A model generated the notes under the pieces. That model saw only the letters and a program-made list of their open reading frames with translations. It was not told the origin of the DNA and ran no database searches. Below, one piece after another: positions 50,798 to 60,714 of a DNA stretch of 64,000 nt (position 1 is its first letter; each line of letters opens with the position of its first letter). Source of the stretch: Saprospirales bacterium. Lineage in GTDB: Bacteria > Bacteroidota > Bacteroidia > Chitinophagales > Saprospiraceae. Where the stretch lies: the NCBI GenBank assembly GCA_002698985.1, contig PAAY01000020.1, forward strand, positions 58,424-122,423, in the 5' to 3' direction. Both the position numbers and the translations under genes were made by a program.

Positions 50798-51985
50798 ATG
50801 TCCCGTATCAAATACCTACTCATCGCAGCCCTGGTGCTGCCAACAGTTTTGTTTTCACAAAATGAATTCAAGCCTTCCTGGAGCGGAGCCTTCCGTTTAG
50901 AAAGCCCTGACAAGAATTTCAAATTGAAGTTTGGTGGGCGTATCCACTATGATTATACCTGGATGAACCAGGACGAAGCACTTGCCAACGAATTTGGTGA
51001 TTTTACCAACGGTACGGAATTGCGCCGGGTTCGCTTTTACCATTCCGGTACGGCTTACCGCAACATAGGCTACAAGCTGCAATTGGAATTTGCCGGAGGC
51101 GAGATAGCTTATAAAGACGTATTCATTGAGTTTAAAAAACTACCTGTGTTCGGAAACGTGAGGGTAGGGCAAATGAAGGAACCATTCCGGCTGGAAGTGC
51201 TGGTAAGCAGTAACGACATGACCTTCATTGAACGGACCGCTTACACTGAGTTTGCCGGTGACCGTAACTCCGGCATCCTGGTTCACAACCAGGTGCTGAA
51301 CGGTGCCCTGGGGTATCAGTTGGGTGTGTTCAGAAATGCGGATGCATTTGGGAACGATAAGAACGCAAAGGACGCATACAACGTGACCGGAAGGGTGAGC
51401 ACGGAGTTTTTGAAGAATGAGGAGAAAAATTCAATGGTACACCTTGCTGTGGGATTTTCCAATCGGAATAACAATGAAAACGAGTACAAAGTGTCCGGAA
51501 GGACAGCTGTTCACCTGGCTCCCAAATACCTCTCAACGGGTACATTGACCAATGTTGACAATGTTCAACTAATAAACTTGGAAGGGGCTTATTACGCCGG
51601 TCCGCTTTCAATTCAGACTGAATACCTAATGGCCAAAGTCAACGGAGGCACAGAGCTGAATTTCAGTTCCTACTACGGTCAGGTGAGCTATTTTCTGACC
51701 GGAGAAAGCCGGCCATGGAACGGTTCTTACGCAGGTTTCGGCGGCATAAAACCCAATAAAAACTTCGGTGAAAATGGCGGAGGAGCCTGGGAGATCGGAC
51801 TGCGTTTCAGCTCCACTGACCTCAACGACCGCGTAATTCTCGGCGGCAAAATGACCGAATGGACTGCCGGTGTGAACTGGTACCTCAACCCGGCCAGCCG
51901 GATTCAATTGAACTACGTATTGGCTGATGTGGACGGACTGGGCAAGGCAAGTGCCGTTGTGACCCGCTTCCACATTGCATTTTGA
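50798..51985 (+). CDS. Phosphate-selective porin (OprP/OprO family)
   Basis: 395 residues. Signal peptide MSRIKYLLIAALVLPTVLFS. Porin_O_P features: LKFGGRIHYDYTWM, ELRRVRFYHSGTAYRNIGYK, VFIEFKKLPVFGNVRVGQMK, EPFRLEVL and a terminal strand ending in aromatic F (VTRFHIAF). Outer-membrane trimeric beta-barrel for phosphate or polyphosphate uptake. First gene of the porin-pstS-pstC-pstA-pstB-phoU locus. Confidence 0.92.
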   Translation: MSRIKYLLIAALVLPTVLFSQNEFKPSWSGAFRLESPDKNFKLKFGGRIHYDYTWMNQDEALANEFGDFTNGTELRRVRFYHSGTAYRNIGYKLQLEFAGGEIAYKDVFIEFKKLPVFGNVRVGQMKEPFRLEVLVSSNDMTFIERTAYTEFAGDRNSGILVHNQVLNGALGYQLGVFRNADAFGNDKNAKDAYNVTGRVSTEFLKNEEKNSMVHLAVGFSNRNNNENEYKVSGRTAVHLAPKYLSTGTLTNVDNVQLINLEGAYYAGPLSIQTEYLMAKVNGGTELNFSSYYGQVSYFLTGESRPWNGSYAGFGGIKPNKNFGENGGGAWEIGLRFSSTDLNDRVILGGKMTEWTAGVNWYLNPASRIQLNYVLADVDGLGKASAVVTRFHIAF

Positions 51986-52024
51986 TACAACTTCTGATTT
52001 TCTCAATCAAATCATTTTTCAATT

Positions 52025-52984
52025 ATGAAAGCAATTATGAAATCAATGATCTTCCTGCTGATTGGAGGATTCTTCTTTGCCGCCTGCGGCGGTGATACCG
52101 CTTCTCAGGGTGATAATGCCCTTTCAGGAACCATAGAAATTGACGGATCCAGTACGGTTTATCCCGTAACCGAAGCCATTGCCGAGGAATTTCGTGCGGT
52201 GGCACCGGATGTCCATGTTACCATTGGCGTTTCCGGTACGGGGGGTGGATTCAAGAAATTCTCCCGCGGTGAGACCATGATCAGCAATGCCAGCCGGCCA
52301 ATCAAGGATTCTGAAGCTCAAACTTGCAAGGAAAACGGCATCGAGTATGTTGAACTGGAGGTGGCTTATGATGGCCTCGCAGTAGTTGCCAACCCAGAAA
52401 ACGACTGGTGCGATTACCTCACCGTTGAGGAACTCAAAAAAATATGGGAACCAGAAGCCCAGGGTGTCATCACCAACTGGAACCAGGTGCGCGATGGATT
52501 TCCCGATGCGCCCCTGAATCTCTTCGGTCCTGGTACTGCCAGCGGCACTTTTGATTACTTTACCGAAGCCATTGTGGGTGAAAGCGGCAAGAGTCGTGGT
52601 GACTTCATGCCAAGCGAGGACGACCACGTATTGGTACAGGGTGTCGCCGGTGACAAGAATGCCCTTGGTTTCTTTGGCCTGGCTTATTTCGAAGAGAACG
52701 CCGACAAGCTGAAACTGGTAGCCGTGGACGGTGGCGACGGCCCCGTGAAGCCGAGCCTGGAAACCGTGATGAACGGAACCTACAAGCCGCTCTCGAGGCC
52801 ATTGTTCATCTATGTGAGCAGCGAAGGTGCCAAGCGTCCAGAGGTGGTGGAGTTTGTCGAGTTCTACCTCAACAATGCGTCTAAAATCGCTGAGGATGTG
52901 GGATATGTTCCTGCTCCACAGAGCGAGTACGACGAGCAAATGAAGAAATTCAAGGAATTTGTTGCAAAGTACCAGCAGCAGTAA
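52025..52984 (+). CDS. pstS: Phosphate-binding lipoprotein PstS
   Basis: 319 residues. Lipobox FFFAAC at about residue 21. Phosphate-binding PBP fold: [56 protein letters not shown]. It captures phosphate and delivers it to PstC/PstA. Lies 39 bp after the porin gene. Confidence 0.95.
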   Translation: MKAIMKSMIFLLIGGFFFAACGGDTASQGDNALSGTIEIDGSSTVYPVTEAIAEEFRAVAPDVHVTIGVSGTGGGFKKFSRGETMISNASRPIKDSEAQTCKENGIEYVELEVAYDGLAVVANPENDWCDYLTVEELKKIWEPEAQGVITNWNQVRDGFPDAPLNLFGPGTASGTFDYFTEAIVGESGKSRGDFMPSEDDHVLVQGVAGDKNALGFFGLAYFEENADKLKLVAVDGGDGPVKPSLETVMNGTYKPLSRPLFIYVSSEGAKRPEVVEFVEFYLNNASKIAEDVGYVPAPQSEYDEQMKKFKEFVAKYQQQ

Positions 52985-53008
52985 ACTCCGTAGTGAATAA
53001 GCACTATT

Positions 53009-53052
53009 TTGGCCGGCAAGGTCTCTGAATTTTTAGGGTCTTTGCCGGTCAA
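53009..53052 (+). promoter_or_regulatory. Hairpin between pstS and pstC
   Basis: TTGGCCGGCAAGG and CTTTGCCGGTCAA pair over about 13 bp (including G-T pairs) around a 17-nt loop. There is no T-run. Such hairpins may protect the upstream pstS message or partly attenuate downstream genes, as in other binding-protein operons (inference). Confidence 0.55.
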
Positions 53053-53079
53053 ACCTGTTTCTAAAATACCGATATCCGG

Positions 53080-53958
53080 ATGAATCGGACGAATGAGAAA
53101 ATGATTGAAGGGTGGTTGCAGTTCAGCGCCATTGTTACGGTGCTGACCACCATTGGGATCATCTATGTCTTGCTTTCTGAATCGCTGCTCTTCTTTCAGG
53201 ATGTTTCCGTCGTTGAATTTCTGACGGATAAGCAATGGACGCCGCTGTTCACCGACAAGCACTTCGGCATCATGCCCCTGGTGATGGGCACCCTGCTGAC
53301 CACTTTCATCGCCATAGCCGTTGCGCTGCCGCTGGGCATCAACATCGCCGTTTACCTCAGTGAATATGCACACCCCAAAGTGCGGGAGGTCTTCAAACCC
53401 ATGCTGGAGGTGCTGGCAGCCGTGCCTACGGTGGTTTACGGTTTCTTTGCGCTGATGGTGGTCACGCCATTTCTCAAAAGCATTTTTCCGGAAATAGCCT
53501 CTTTCAACGCCCTGTCAGCCGGCCTGGTAATGGGCATCATGATCATCCCGATGGTCTCCTCGCTGAGTGAGGATGCCCTGCACGCCGTTCCGAAATCCTT
53601 GCGGGAAGCCTCCTACGGCCTGGGTGCCACCCGTTACCAGACCTCCTTCCGGGTGTTGGTGCCGGCAGCATCTTCGGGCATCATCGTGTCTGTGATCCTG
53701 GCCATTTCCAGGGCCATCGGTGAAACCATGATCGTGGCCATAGCAGCCGGCCAGATGCCCAACCTGACCATCAACCCACTGGAAACCGTTGAGACGATAA
53801 CGGCCTACATCGTGCAGGTGAGCCTGGGCGACGTGCCACACGGCTCCATCGAGTATCGCACCATCTTTGCCGCCGGCCTGGCGCTTTTCGTTTTCACTTT
53901 TATTCTCAATACCATCAGCTATTTCCTTCGGAAAAAATACCGTCAGAAATATGAATAG
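53080..53958 (+). CDS. pstC: Phosphate ABC transporter permease PstC
   Basis: 292 residues with six membrane helices. EAA-loop region [19 protein letters not shown]. Start [16 protein letters not shown]. Overlaps the pstA start by 8 bp (ATGAATAG), so the two are translationally coupled. Confidence 0.95.
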   Translation: MNRTNEKMIEGWLQFSAIVTVLTTIGIIYVLLSESLLFFQDVSVVEFLTDKQWTPLFTDKHFGIMPLVMGTLLTTFIAIAVALPLGINIAVYLSEYAHPKVREVFKPMLEVLAAVPTVVYGFFALMVVTPFLKSIFPEIASFNALSAGLVMGIMIIPMVSSLSEDALHAVPKSLREASYGLGATRYQTSFRVLVPAASSGIIVSVILAISRAIGETMIVAIAAGQMPNLTINPLETVETITAYIVQVSLGDVPHGSIEYRTIFAAGLALFVFTFILNTISYFLRKKYRQKYE

Positions 53959-54808
53959 CATCAAGTGGAACAGATTTCTGGACAAGGCCTTTCAGGTGGT
54001 GGGTATTGCCTCCACGCTGATAGGGCTGGTGTTGCTGGCATTTTTCATCGGCAGCATCTTGGATGACGGACTCAAAAGGATCAACCTCGATTTTCTGACC
54101 AGCCTTCCTTCCCGGAAGCCCGAAAAGGCCGGTATTCTCACTGCCTGGGCCGGAACCCTGTGGATCTTCGGACTCACTGCACTGATCTCCATCCCATTGG
54201 GTGTGTCTGCCGGAATTTACCTGGAAGAATATGCCCGCAAAGGCCGACTCAGCAACATCCTGGAAGTGAACATAACCAACCTGGCCGGCGTGCCTTCGGT
54301 CATTTACGGAATTCTGGGGCTGGAAATTTTTGCCCGCACCATGAATTTGGGCGGCTCCTTGCTCACCGGTGCTTTGACCCTGTCGCTGCTCATCCTGCCC
54401 ATCATCATCGTTGCAACGCGAGAGGCCATCAAAGCCGTTCCCAATTCCATCCGGGAGGCATCGTATGGCATGGGTGCCACCCGTTGGCAAACCATGCGAC
54501 ACACGGTGCTGCCGGCTGCCGGCGGGGGCATCGCCACCGGCATCATCCTGGCGCTGTCTAGAGCGGTGGGTGAAGCAGCGCCACTGATCGTTGTTGGGGC
54601 GCTGGCCTATGTTCCATTCACCCCCAAAACCCCGATGGATGATTTCACCGTGCTGCCCATCCAGATCTTCAACTGGACTTCGAGGCCGGATCCCGGATTC
54701 ATCATCAATGCAGCTGCGGGCATCATCATACTTTTGGGCATCACCTTTTTGCTGAACGGTATAGCTGTCTGGCTGCGCTACCGTTGGCAGAAGAAAGTCA
54801 ACTGGTAA
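53951..54808 (+). CDS. pstA: Phosphate ABC transporter permease PstA
   Basis: 285 residues from ATG 53951; the frame is open further upstream inside pstC. Six helices, EAA-loop [19 protein letters not shown], and [22 protein letters not shown] PstA features. Partner of PstC in the inner membrane. Confidence 0.94.
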   Translation: MNSIKWNRFLDKAFQVVGIASTLIGLVLLAFFIGSILDDGLKRINLDFLTSLPSRKPEKAGILTAWAGTLWIFGLTALISIPLGVSAGIYLEEYARKGRLSNILEVNITNLAGVPSVIYGILGLEIFARTMNLGGSLLTGALTLSLLILPIIIVATREAIKAVPNSIREASYGMGATRWQTMRHTVLPAAGGGIATGIILALSRAVGEAAPLIVVGALAYVPFTPKTPMDDFTVLPIQIFNWTSRPDPGFIINAAAGIIILLGITFLLNGIAVWLRYRWQKKVNW

Positions 54809-54866
54809 GCGCCCGAGTTGAAGTGCTAATAACTACCTGAAAAAACAGGCGAACTCAAACCCTGCT

Positions 54867-55652
54867 ATGGATTCTAAAAAGTCGAAACAAAAGGAGCTAA
54901 CCGCAAAATTGCGAAGCGAAAAAGCCAATGTCTGGTACGGCAACAAGCACGTCATCAAAGACGTGGACATCGAAATAGCGCCCAACACCGTCACTGCTTT
55001 CATCGGACCTTCGGGATGTGGTAAGTCCACCTTCCTGCGCTTGTTCAACCGCATGAACGACTACATCGACACCTTCCGCATGGAGGGGAAAATCCTCATC
55101 GATGAGGAAGATATTTACGACAAAAACGTGCGGGTGGAAGAGCTGCGCCGAAAAGTGGGCATGGTCTTTCAGAAACCCAATCCCTTCCCGAAGAGCATCT
55201 TCGAAAACGTTGCCTACGGCCTGAAGCTGCAAGGCATCAAAAACAAAAGCGTGCTGGAGGAAACGGTGGAGCGTTCATTGAAACAGGCCGCCCTGTGGGA
55301 TGAGGTGAAAGACGACCTTCACAAATCCGCTCTGGCGCTGTCGGGAGGGCAGCAACAACGCCTATGCATTGCCCGTACCCTGGCCGTGGAGCCTTCGGTG
55401 GTCTTGATGGATGAGCCCGCATCGGCGCTGGACCCCATTGCCACAAGCAAAATAGAGGAACTGGTGGTGGAACTGAAAGAGAAATACACCATCGTCATTG
55501 TGACGCACAACATGCAGCAGGCCGGCCGTGTGAGCGACAATACCGCCTTCTTTTACATGGGGGTGCTGGTGGAATACGACGACACGAAAAAACTCTTCAC
55601 CAACCCAAAGGAAGAACTGACGGAACGCTACATTACCGGCCGTTTTGGATAA
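54867..55652 (+). CDS. pstB: Phosphate import ATPase PstB
   Basis: 261 residues. Walker [10 protein letters not shown], signature [13 protein letters not shown], Walker [15 protein letters not shown]-loop TH. Contains the 11-mer TTGCGAAGCGA in its early part. Energises phosphate import. Confidence 0.97.
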   Translation: MDSKKSKQKELTAKLRSEKANVWYGNKHVIKDVDIEIAPNTVTAFIGPSGCGKSTFLRLFNRMNDYIDTFRMEGKILIDEEDIYDKNVRVEELRRKVGMVFQKPNPFPKSIFENVAYGLKLQGIKNKSVLEETVERSLKQAALWDEVKDDLHKSALALSGGQQQRLCIARTLAVEPSVVLMDEPASALDPIATSKIEELVVELKEKYTIVIVTHNMQQAGRVSDNTAFFYMGVLVEYDDTKKLFTNPKEELTERYITGRFG

Positions 55653-55695
55653 TGCCTGTTCATCCTTGCATTTCTAATTTTCTAAAAAAGCAGTC

Positions 55696-56388
55696 ATGAC
55701 CAACATAGAGAAGGAACTGATTCAACTCAAAGAAGACATCATCGAAATGATGCACCTGGTGCAGGGTCAGCTCAAAAAAGCCGGAAAGGCTTTCTCACAA
55801 CAGTCCATTCCGAAATCAAAGGAAATTCACAAAGTGGAGAACCGGGTGAATGCCATGGAATTGGGCATTAGCAAAGATTGTGAGAACATCATCGCCCTGT
55901 ACAATCCGGTGGCCAGCGACCTGAGGCTGGTTCTGGCTGCACTCAAAATCGTCATCTACCTGGAGCGCATCGGAGACCATGCCGACAAGATCGCACGCTA
56001 TGTCCGCAAAGAGCAGATCACGGATCCCATCAACCCAAAGCTGCTGGATGCCATCCAGTTCGACGCTATTTTCGAAATCGCATTGGAAATGGTCAACGAC
56101 GCCATCGATGGCTTCATCAACGAGGATACCGAGGTGGCCCGGCTGGTTTTCGTCAAAGACCAGAACCTCAACAAGCTCCACGGCAATGCCATCGAAACCC
56201 TGGCTAAGCTGGGCGAAAGCAATGACCCCGATAAGTCGGAAAGCATGATCAACATCCTCTACCTTTTCTCCATCGTCAACAAACTGGAAAGGGTGGGCGA
56301 CCTTGCCAAAAACATCGCCGAAGAAACCATCTTCTATGTGGAGGCCAAAGTGCTGAAACACACCAAAGTGACGAAGAAGAAAAAGTAA
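55696..56388 (+). CDS. phoU: Phosphate transport regulator PhoU
   Basis: 230 residues, two three-helix bundles (E/DxxxD metal repeats): LIQLKEDIIEMMHLVQGQL, CENIIALYNPVASDLRLVLA, YLERIGDHADKIA, and NKLERVGDLAKNIAEETIFY. In E. coli PhoU links PstSCAB with the PhoR/PhoB sensor; here no PhoR is adjacent, so its partner is unknown. Last gene of the locus, with a C-terminal lysine-rich tail KKKK. Confidence 0.95.
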   Translation: MTNIEKELIQLKEDIIEMMHLVQGQLKKAGKAFSQQSIPKSKEIHKVENRVNAMELGISKDCENIIALYNPVASDLRLVLAALKIVIYLERIGDHADKIARYVRKEQITDPINPKLLDAIQFDAIFEIALEMVNDAIDGFINEDTEVARLVFVKDQNLNKLHGNAIETLAKLGESNDPDKSESMINILYLFSIVNKLERVGDLAKNIAEETIFYVEAKVLKHTKVTKKKK

Positions 56389-56449
56389 CGTCGATCTCCG
56401 GATAGACGGGCGGTGTAGCCGGTCTTTCCACCGGGTGGCGGAGGGGGCT

Positions 56450-56507
56450 GGCTGTGGCCCTTTACAGGAGCTAACTTCCTGATAGCTCCTGTTTTCGAGC
56501 TCATCGG
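56450..56507. repeat. Single copy of the GGAGCTAACTTCCTGATAGCTCC element
   Basis: TGTGGCCCTTTACAGGAGCTAACTTC..TAGCTCCTGTTTTCG is the core of the 160-bp tandem unit at 58.8-59.24 kb, found here alone, about 2.3 kb away. It holds an inverted repeat AGGAGCTA/TAGCTCCT. Confidence 0.75.
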
Positions 56508-56777
56508 CGATCAAGAGGTCGCGGTTGAACTGTTACAGAGTTATTTTCAAAAAAAATCCCCTATCCTCTTGTACGTCAAGAATTCATTTCCCATCTTCAC
56601 CATCATAAACACAAAAACCCCGTTCTGAGACAGGGGGGGAAGACAGTAGGATTTTAGTGCGACGGATCAGTAGAGAAGAAGATATTTTAGTCAAGCAGAA
56701 TTTCTCAGAACGCTCCAACACCAGCCCATTTCTTTATCGGAAGGCTTTTTTTCTTTAACGCTTAAATATTTTCAACC

Positions 56778-56858
56778 ATGGAAAAAATCTCATTATTCCC
56801 GATGGTTGCAATCAGCTCAATGAAACTCAGCTCTTCACTATACAACCTGTGTATTTAG
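56778..56858 (+). CDS. Possible 26-residue peptide
   Basis: ATG 56778 to TAG 56858: MEKISLFPMVAISSMKLSSS. No known family; may be chance. It is upstream of another small ORF and the T9SS protein. Reported for completeness. Confidence 0.2.
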   Translation: MEKISLFPMVAISSMKLSSSLYNLCI

Positions 56859-56910
56859 AGTTTTCCGGTTAGCTTATACATTGCAGGACGCAAATACAAA
56901 ACACCATTTC

Positions 56911-57087
56911 ATGAAAACAACCCTACACTCCTTTGCTTACGAAAAGCGCCTCAACGAAATCATCCTCGACGACATGTCGGGCATAGTTGCTGACAGCCTT
57001 GCCCTGGCAGATGTACACAGCATTGCCCAGACCTGTCTGGTGGATGGTGGGCGTGCGGTTTTGGGTGCCCGGGGTCTGGCCAAATAA
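56911..57087 (+). CDS. Small uncharacterised protein, 58 residues
   Basis: MKTTLHSFAYEKRLNEII start; contains DDMSGIVADSLALADVHS and ends LGARGLAK. No membrane helix, no signal. It ends 13 bp before the ATG of the T9SS protein. Could be a leader or a peptide; may be chance. Confidence 0.35.
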   Translation: MKTTLHSFAYEKRLNEIILDDMSGIVADSLALADVHSIAQTCLVDGGRAVLGARGLAK

Positions 57088-57100
57088 AAAACCTGCTCTC

Positions 57101-58750
57101 ATGAAACAGAATTACAAGCTATTGCTGCTATTGATCATGGCGCTTTTCAGTGGATACTGGTGCCATGGCCAGAAATACGACCGGCATTGGTTGGGGCGTG
57201 GTAGTCTTAGCTATGATACGGTTGTGTTCATGCGTTTTGATGAGGAAGGGATAACCTACCTGCCGTCAAATCCAAAAGATATAATTTTCATCAATTTAGG
57301 AAGCTTTGCCATGAGTGACGCAAAAGGGGATTTGCAGTTCTATACGAATGGTAATGTTGTATGCTCTTGGGATAAGCATATCATGGCCGGAGGCAAAGGC
57401 TTCAACCAGGGGTCTTTTTTCGACGACTGGGACGTAAATGACAAGGATACGATGTCCAATTCAGATTACATCCGTTATACCTACCAGGTCATTCCAGATG
57501 GTTACGACGATCAGGTGTATTACATGCTGCACGCTTTCGATGAATATTACTGGTTTGATCTCGATGGCGAAGCGCCGACTGATGATTGTGGAATACTATC
57601 CTCGTTCAAAATGCAGATCAGCAAGATAGACATGTCGGCCAATGGCGGTAGGGGAAAGGTGGTTTACAAAAACAGGATCATCGACAATGACACCATGGGG
57701 GTAACTTTTGCCCTGGTACGCCATGGCAACGGCAAGGACTGGTGGCTGGTGCTACGCTCCCTGGATGCACTGGAGTATAAGGCACTGCTGCTGCGACGGG
57801 ATTCGGTGGTCCAGGTTGTGCCCAGCAAAATTCCAGAACTACGTTCGGATTGGTTTACGTGTAGTGACTGGGGAGCGACTACAAACTTACTCTACCCCTC
57901 CCCGGAAGGCAGTATGCTGGTGGACAAATACGGAAGGGCCTACGCCAAACTGATGTCTTTCGACCGCTGCAGCGGAGAAGTCACCTTGATTGACACGTTG
58001 TACACAGGCACCAAAGATATCATCGATCCCACAGATGGGCATGTGCTCAATCAGGATGCTTACATCCGTAGCTTTGCGTTTTCTCCCACAGGTCGCTTCT
58101 TGTATGGTTCAGGGGACGCGGAGTATGCGCAGTGGGATTTGCAGGCGGAGGACATCGGGGCCAGCAAGGTCACCCTTGGGGGCATCCCCTGGGCTGTGAC
58201 CGAGGACCAACAAAGTGTTATCTATGGTAGAATGGGTTCTACCATCATGGCTTTAGGCCCCGACGGAAAAATATACAGCCTGGTTAATTACTGGCACAGC
58301 GTGATCGAACACCCGGATGAAAAGGGGGAGGCAGCTGGGATTTGCCTGGCCCCGGATAATTTACCTTCCTGCCTGGGCGTTCCGTACGATCTTTTTGCCG
58401 TACCCAAGCCCAACTACCGCCTCGGCCCCCTGGAAGGCAGCCCCTGCGACACCATCCCAGATGAGCCGGTGCCACCGGAGCATCCCACCGGCGACTACGG
58501 CCTGAGCGTATGGCCCAGCCCCAGCAGCGGTCCCGCCACAGTGGAGATCACCCTGCCGGACTACAGCCAGGGCCGTGCTCGCATCGCCATCGTGGACATG
58601 CTGGGCCGCTACCTGTACTCGCACACCTTCCCGCCCTACGCCTACCTCCACCAACTGGACGTCAGCGACTGGGCCGCCGGCGTTTACAACATCCTGCTGC
58701 TGGAGGGCCATGACATCAAGGCCACGGCGAGGCTGGTGGTGATAAGGTAG
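57101..58750 (+). CDS. Secreted protein with T9SS type A sorting domain, function unknown
   Basis: 549 residues from ATG 57101. Signal peptide KLLLLLIMALFSGYWCHGQ. The body has blade-like repeats (LGSFAMSDAKGDLQFYTNGN; FALVRHGNGKDWWLVLRSLD; FSPTGRFLYGSGDAEYAQWD) suggestive of a beta-propeller. The C-terminus (VWPSPSSGPATVEITLPDY, AIVDMLGRYLYS, AAGVYNILLLEG) is a type A T9SS sorting domain. A surface or secreted protein. No catalytic site visible. Confidence 0.85.
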   Translation: MKQNYKLLLLLIMALFSGYWCHGQKYDRHWLGRGSLSYDTVVFMRFDEEGITYLPSNPKDIIFINLGSFAMSDAKGDLQFYTNGNVVCSWDKHIMAGGKGFNQGSFFDDWDVNDKDTMSNSDYIRYTYQVIPDGYDDQVYYMLHAFDEYYWFDLDGEAPTDDCGILSSFKMQISKIDMSANGGRGKVVYKNRIIDNDTMGVTFALVRHGNGKDWWLVLRSLDALEYKALLLRRDSVVQVVPSKIPELRSDWFTCSDWGATTNLLYPSPEGSMLVDKYGRAYAKLMSFDRCSGEVTLIDTLYTGTKDIIDPTDGHVLNQDAYIRSFAFSPTGRFLYGSGDAEYAQWDLQAEDIGASKVTLGGIPWAVTEDQQSVIYGRMGSTIMALGPDGKIYSLVNYWHSVIEHPDEKGEAAGICLAPDNLPSCLGVPYDLFAVPKPNYRLGPLEGSPCDTIPDEPVPPEHPTGDYGLSVWPSPSSGPATVEITLPDYSQGRARIAIVDMLGRYLYSHTFPPYAYLHQLDVSDWAAGVYNILLLEGHDIKATARLVVIR

Positions 58751-59247
58751 CATAGGCTTCAGCCTGTGCTGGTCAAACAGGCTTCAGCCTGTGTTACCTT
58801 CGACCATCCACCACCCTAAAGGGTGCTGGACTGGCACAACCTGAAGGTTATGCTACAGGGAAGTCAGCGCCTGATGTGGCCCTTCACAGGAGCTAACTTC
58901 CTGATAGCTCCTGTTTTCGGACAGGCAAAATCCGATGGCTGGCTGGCAGTTAGACTGTGTTTTGAAATCCACCACCCTAAATGGTGTTGGACTGGCACAA
59001 CCTGAAGGTTATGCTACTGGGAATTCAGCGCCTGATGTGGCCCTCACAGGAGCTAACTTCGGGATAGCTTCTGTTTTCGGAATGGTAAAACCCTATCGTT
59101 GGCTGGCAGTTAGACTGTGTTCTGAAAACCACCACCCTAAAGGGTGCTGGACTGGCACAACCTGAAGGTTGTGCTACGGGTAAGTCAGCGTCTGATGTGG
59201 CCCTCACAGGAGCTAACTTCAGATAGCTCCTGTTTTTGGGATTTTCA
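58751..59247. repeat. Tandem 160-bp repeat, about 2.7 copies, with preceding GGCTTCAGCC repeats
   Basis: Copies start at CCACCACCCTAAA at 58808, 58969 and 59129. Each holds small inverted repeats: CACCCT-AA-AGGGTG, AACC-TGAA-GGTT, AGGAGCTA..TAGCTCCT. Copies differ at many positions, so they are old. Just before are two AGGCTTCAGCCTGTG units (58747, 58781). No gene: open frames here are repeat-derived. Confidence 0.9.
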
Positions 59248-59265
59248 GGGATCTGGAGATCGCCG
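59248..59265. repeat. Imperfect palindrome GGGATCTGGAGATCGCC
   Basis: An inverted repeat around GG, with one mismatched pair. The perfect version CGGCGATCT-CC-AGATCGCCG is at 63835. It lies at the 3' end of hemF. Confidence 0.6.
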
Positions 59266-59270
59266 CTACT

Positions 59271-60176
59271 TCAGACCCATTCAATTCCTTTTCGCAGAAG
59301 TTCCTGTGTTTCCGCTTCCGGGCTGCCAGGTTCGGGGCTGTGGTTGTACTTCCATTTTGCCAGAGGTGGCATGCTCATCAGGATGCTTTCGGTGCGGCCA
59401 TCGGTGTCGAGGCCGAAGCGGGTGCCTTTGTCCCACAGCAGGTTGAATTCTACGTAGCGGCTGCGCCGCAAAGCCTGCCACTCCAGTTCGCGCTGGCCAT
59501 AAGTTTTGGGCAATCCGGCTGCAACCTGTTCGGCGTATGCGGGAACGAAAGCCTCACCGACGTTTTTTACGAAGTCAAAAATCTCTGCTTTGCTTTTCCC
59601 TTCGGCCTCATTCAGCCGGTCGAAGAAGATGCCGCCGACGCCACGGGTCTCGTTGCGGTGTTTGAGGAAGAAATAGTCGTCCGCCCATTTTTTGAAGCGG
59701 GCGTACCATTCGGGGTGGTGGCTGTCGCAAACATCCTTGAGGCGCAGATGGAAGCGCCGGGCATCCTCCTGCACGATGTAATGCGGCGTCAGGTCAATGC
59801 CACCGCCGAACCACCAGGTGTTCTTTGTTCCGGAATGGCTTTGCGTCTCAAAATAGCGCACGTTCATGTGGATGATGGGCACCATGGGGCTGCGGGGGTG
59901 CAGCACGATGCTGACCCCGGTGGCGAAAAAATCGGAGGGTGGCAAGCCCAGGGCCTGGTGGATGCGCTCCGGCATGGGGCCATGCACGGCACTGAAGTTG
60001 ACGCCGCCTTTTTCGATGACGGCTCCTTCGATGACCCGGCTGCGGCCACCGCCACCTTCGGGGCGGGTCCATTGGTCTTCGGCAAAGCGGCCTGTGCCGT
60101 CCAGTTCCTCTAGCCCCCGGCAGATGCGGTCTTGCAGGCCCCGGAACCATTCTGCGATTGCTTGTTTGGAAATCAT
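59271..60176 (-). CDS. hemF: Oxygen-dependent coproporphyrinogen III oxidase
   Basis: 301 residues. HemF signatures: GGGRSRVIEGAVIEKGGVNFS, NVRYFET, GGGIDLTPHY (metal/substrate loop), RRSRYVEFNLLWDKGTRFGL. Converts coproporphyrinogen III to protoporphyrinogen IX using O2, so the organism makes haem aerobically. Its ATG overlaps the stop of the arsC-like gene (ATGA at 60173-60176); they are translationally coupled. Confidence 0.95.
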   Translation of the reverse strand: MISKQAIAEWFRGLQDRICRGLEELDGTGRFAEDQWTRPEGGGGRSRVIEGAVIEKGGVNFSAVHGPMPERIHQALGLPPSDFFATGVSIVLHPRSPMVPIIHMNVRYFETQSHSGTKNTWWFGGGIDLTPHYIVQEDARRFHLRLKDVCDSHHPEWYARFKKWADDYFFLKHRNETRGVGGIFFDRLNEAEGKSKAEIFDFVKNVGEAFVPAYAEQVAAGLPKTYGQRELEWQALRRSRYVEFNLLWDKGTRFGLDTDGRTESILMSMPPLAKWKYNHSPEPGSPEAETQELLRKGIEWV

Positions 60177-60526
60177 TTGCCCAGCTTTTCTTTGGCTGCC
60201 GCCACGGTTTTGGCAGCATTGCCGACGAAAACATCCTCACCAATGACGATGACCGGCCTTTTCAGAAAAGAGTAGTGGGAGAGGATGAGCTTGCGGTAAT
60301 CTTCTTCGGAAAGGCTTTTGTCCTTCAACCCCATTTCTTTGTATTTCACCGAACGGCGGTTGAAAAGGCTTTCGTAAGAGCCGGTTTTGGACTTGAGCCA
60401 GTCAAGGTCTTCGGGGCTGATGTGCTGTTCCCGCACGTTCTGTTGCTCGAAATCTGGAAGGCCGCCCAGTTCGTCCATGATGCGGCGGCAGGTTTTACAG
60501 GTTGACAGATACCACACTTTCTTCAT
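60173..60526 (-). CDS. ArsC/Spx-family reductase-like protein
   Basis: 117 residues. MKKVWYLSTCKTCRRIMDEL: a CxxC at Cys10-Cys13 where ArsC has a single active Cys and Spx has CxxC. The later VIVIGEDVFVGN is the ArsC-like strand-loop (RPxxxx equivalents KRPVIV). Probably a thiol-redox protein of the ArsC/Spx family; arsenate reduction is not established by position. Coupled to hemF. Confidence 0.87.
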   Translation of the reverse strand: MKKVWYLSTCKTCRRIMDELGGLPDFEQQNVREQHISPEDLDWLKSKTGSYESLFNRRSVKYKEMGLKDKSLSEEDYRKLILSHYSFLKRPVIVIGEDVFVGNAAKTVAAAKEKLGK

Positions 60527-60714
60527 AATTCTTGGAATTTAGCGCCCGATTCAAGGTGATTTGGAGAAATCCAGGCTTTCAGGACCAGTAGGAATCGGAA
60601 GCCTAAGCGGCAAAAGTCGCCCAGGCCACTTTGTTTTGAGTATAGCGCCGCAATTTTACACAATGCTGCCGGGAAGGCCAGTTGGCCCAACCGCTTATGA
60701 CCAAATTCAGACGA

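Noticed and set aside
58823..59207. Open frames in the 160-bp tandem repeat
   Set aside because: They follow the repeat period, have no signal or family, and occur in several frames and both strands.
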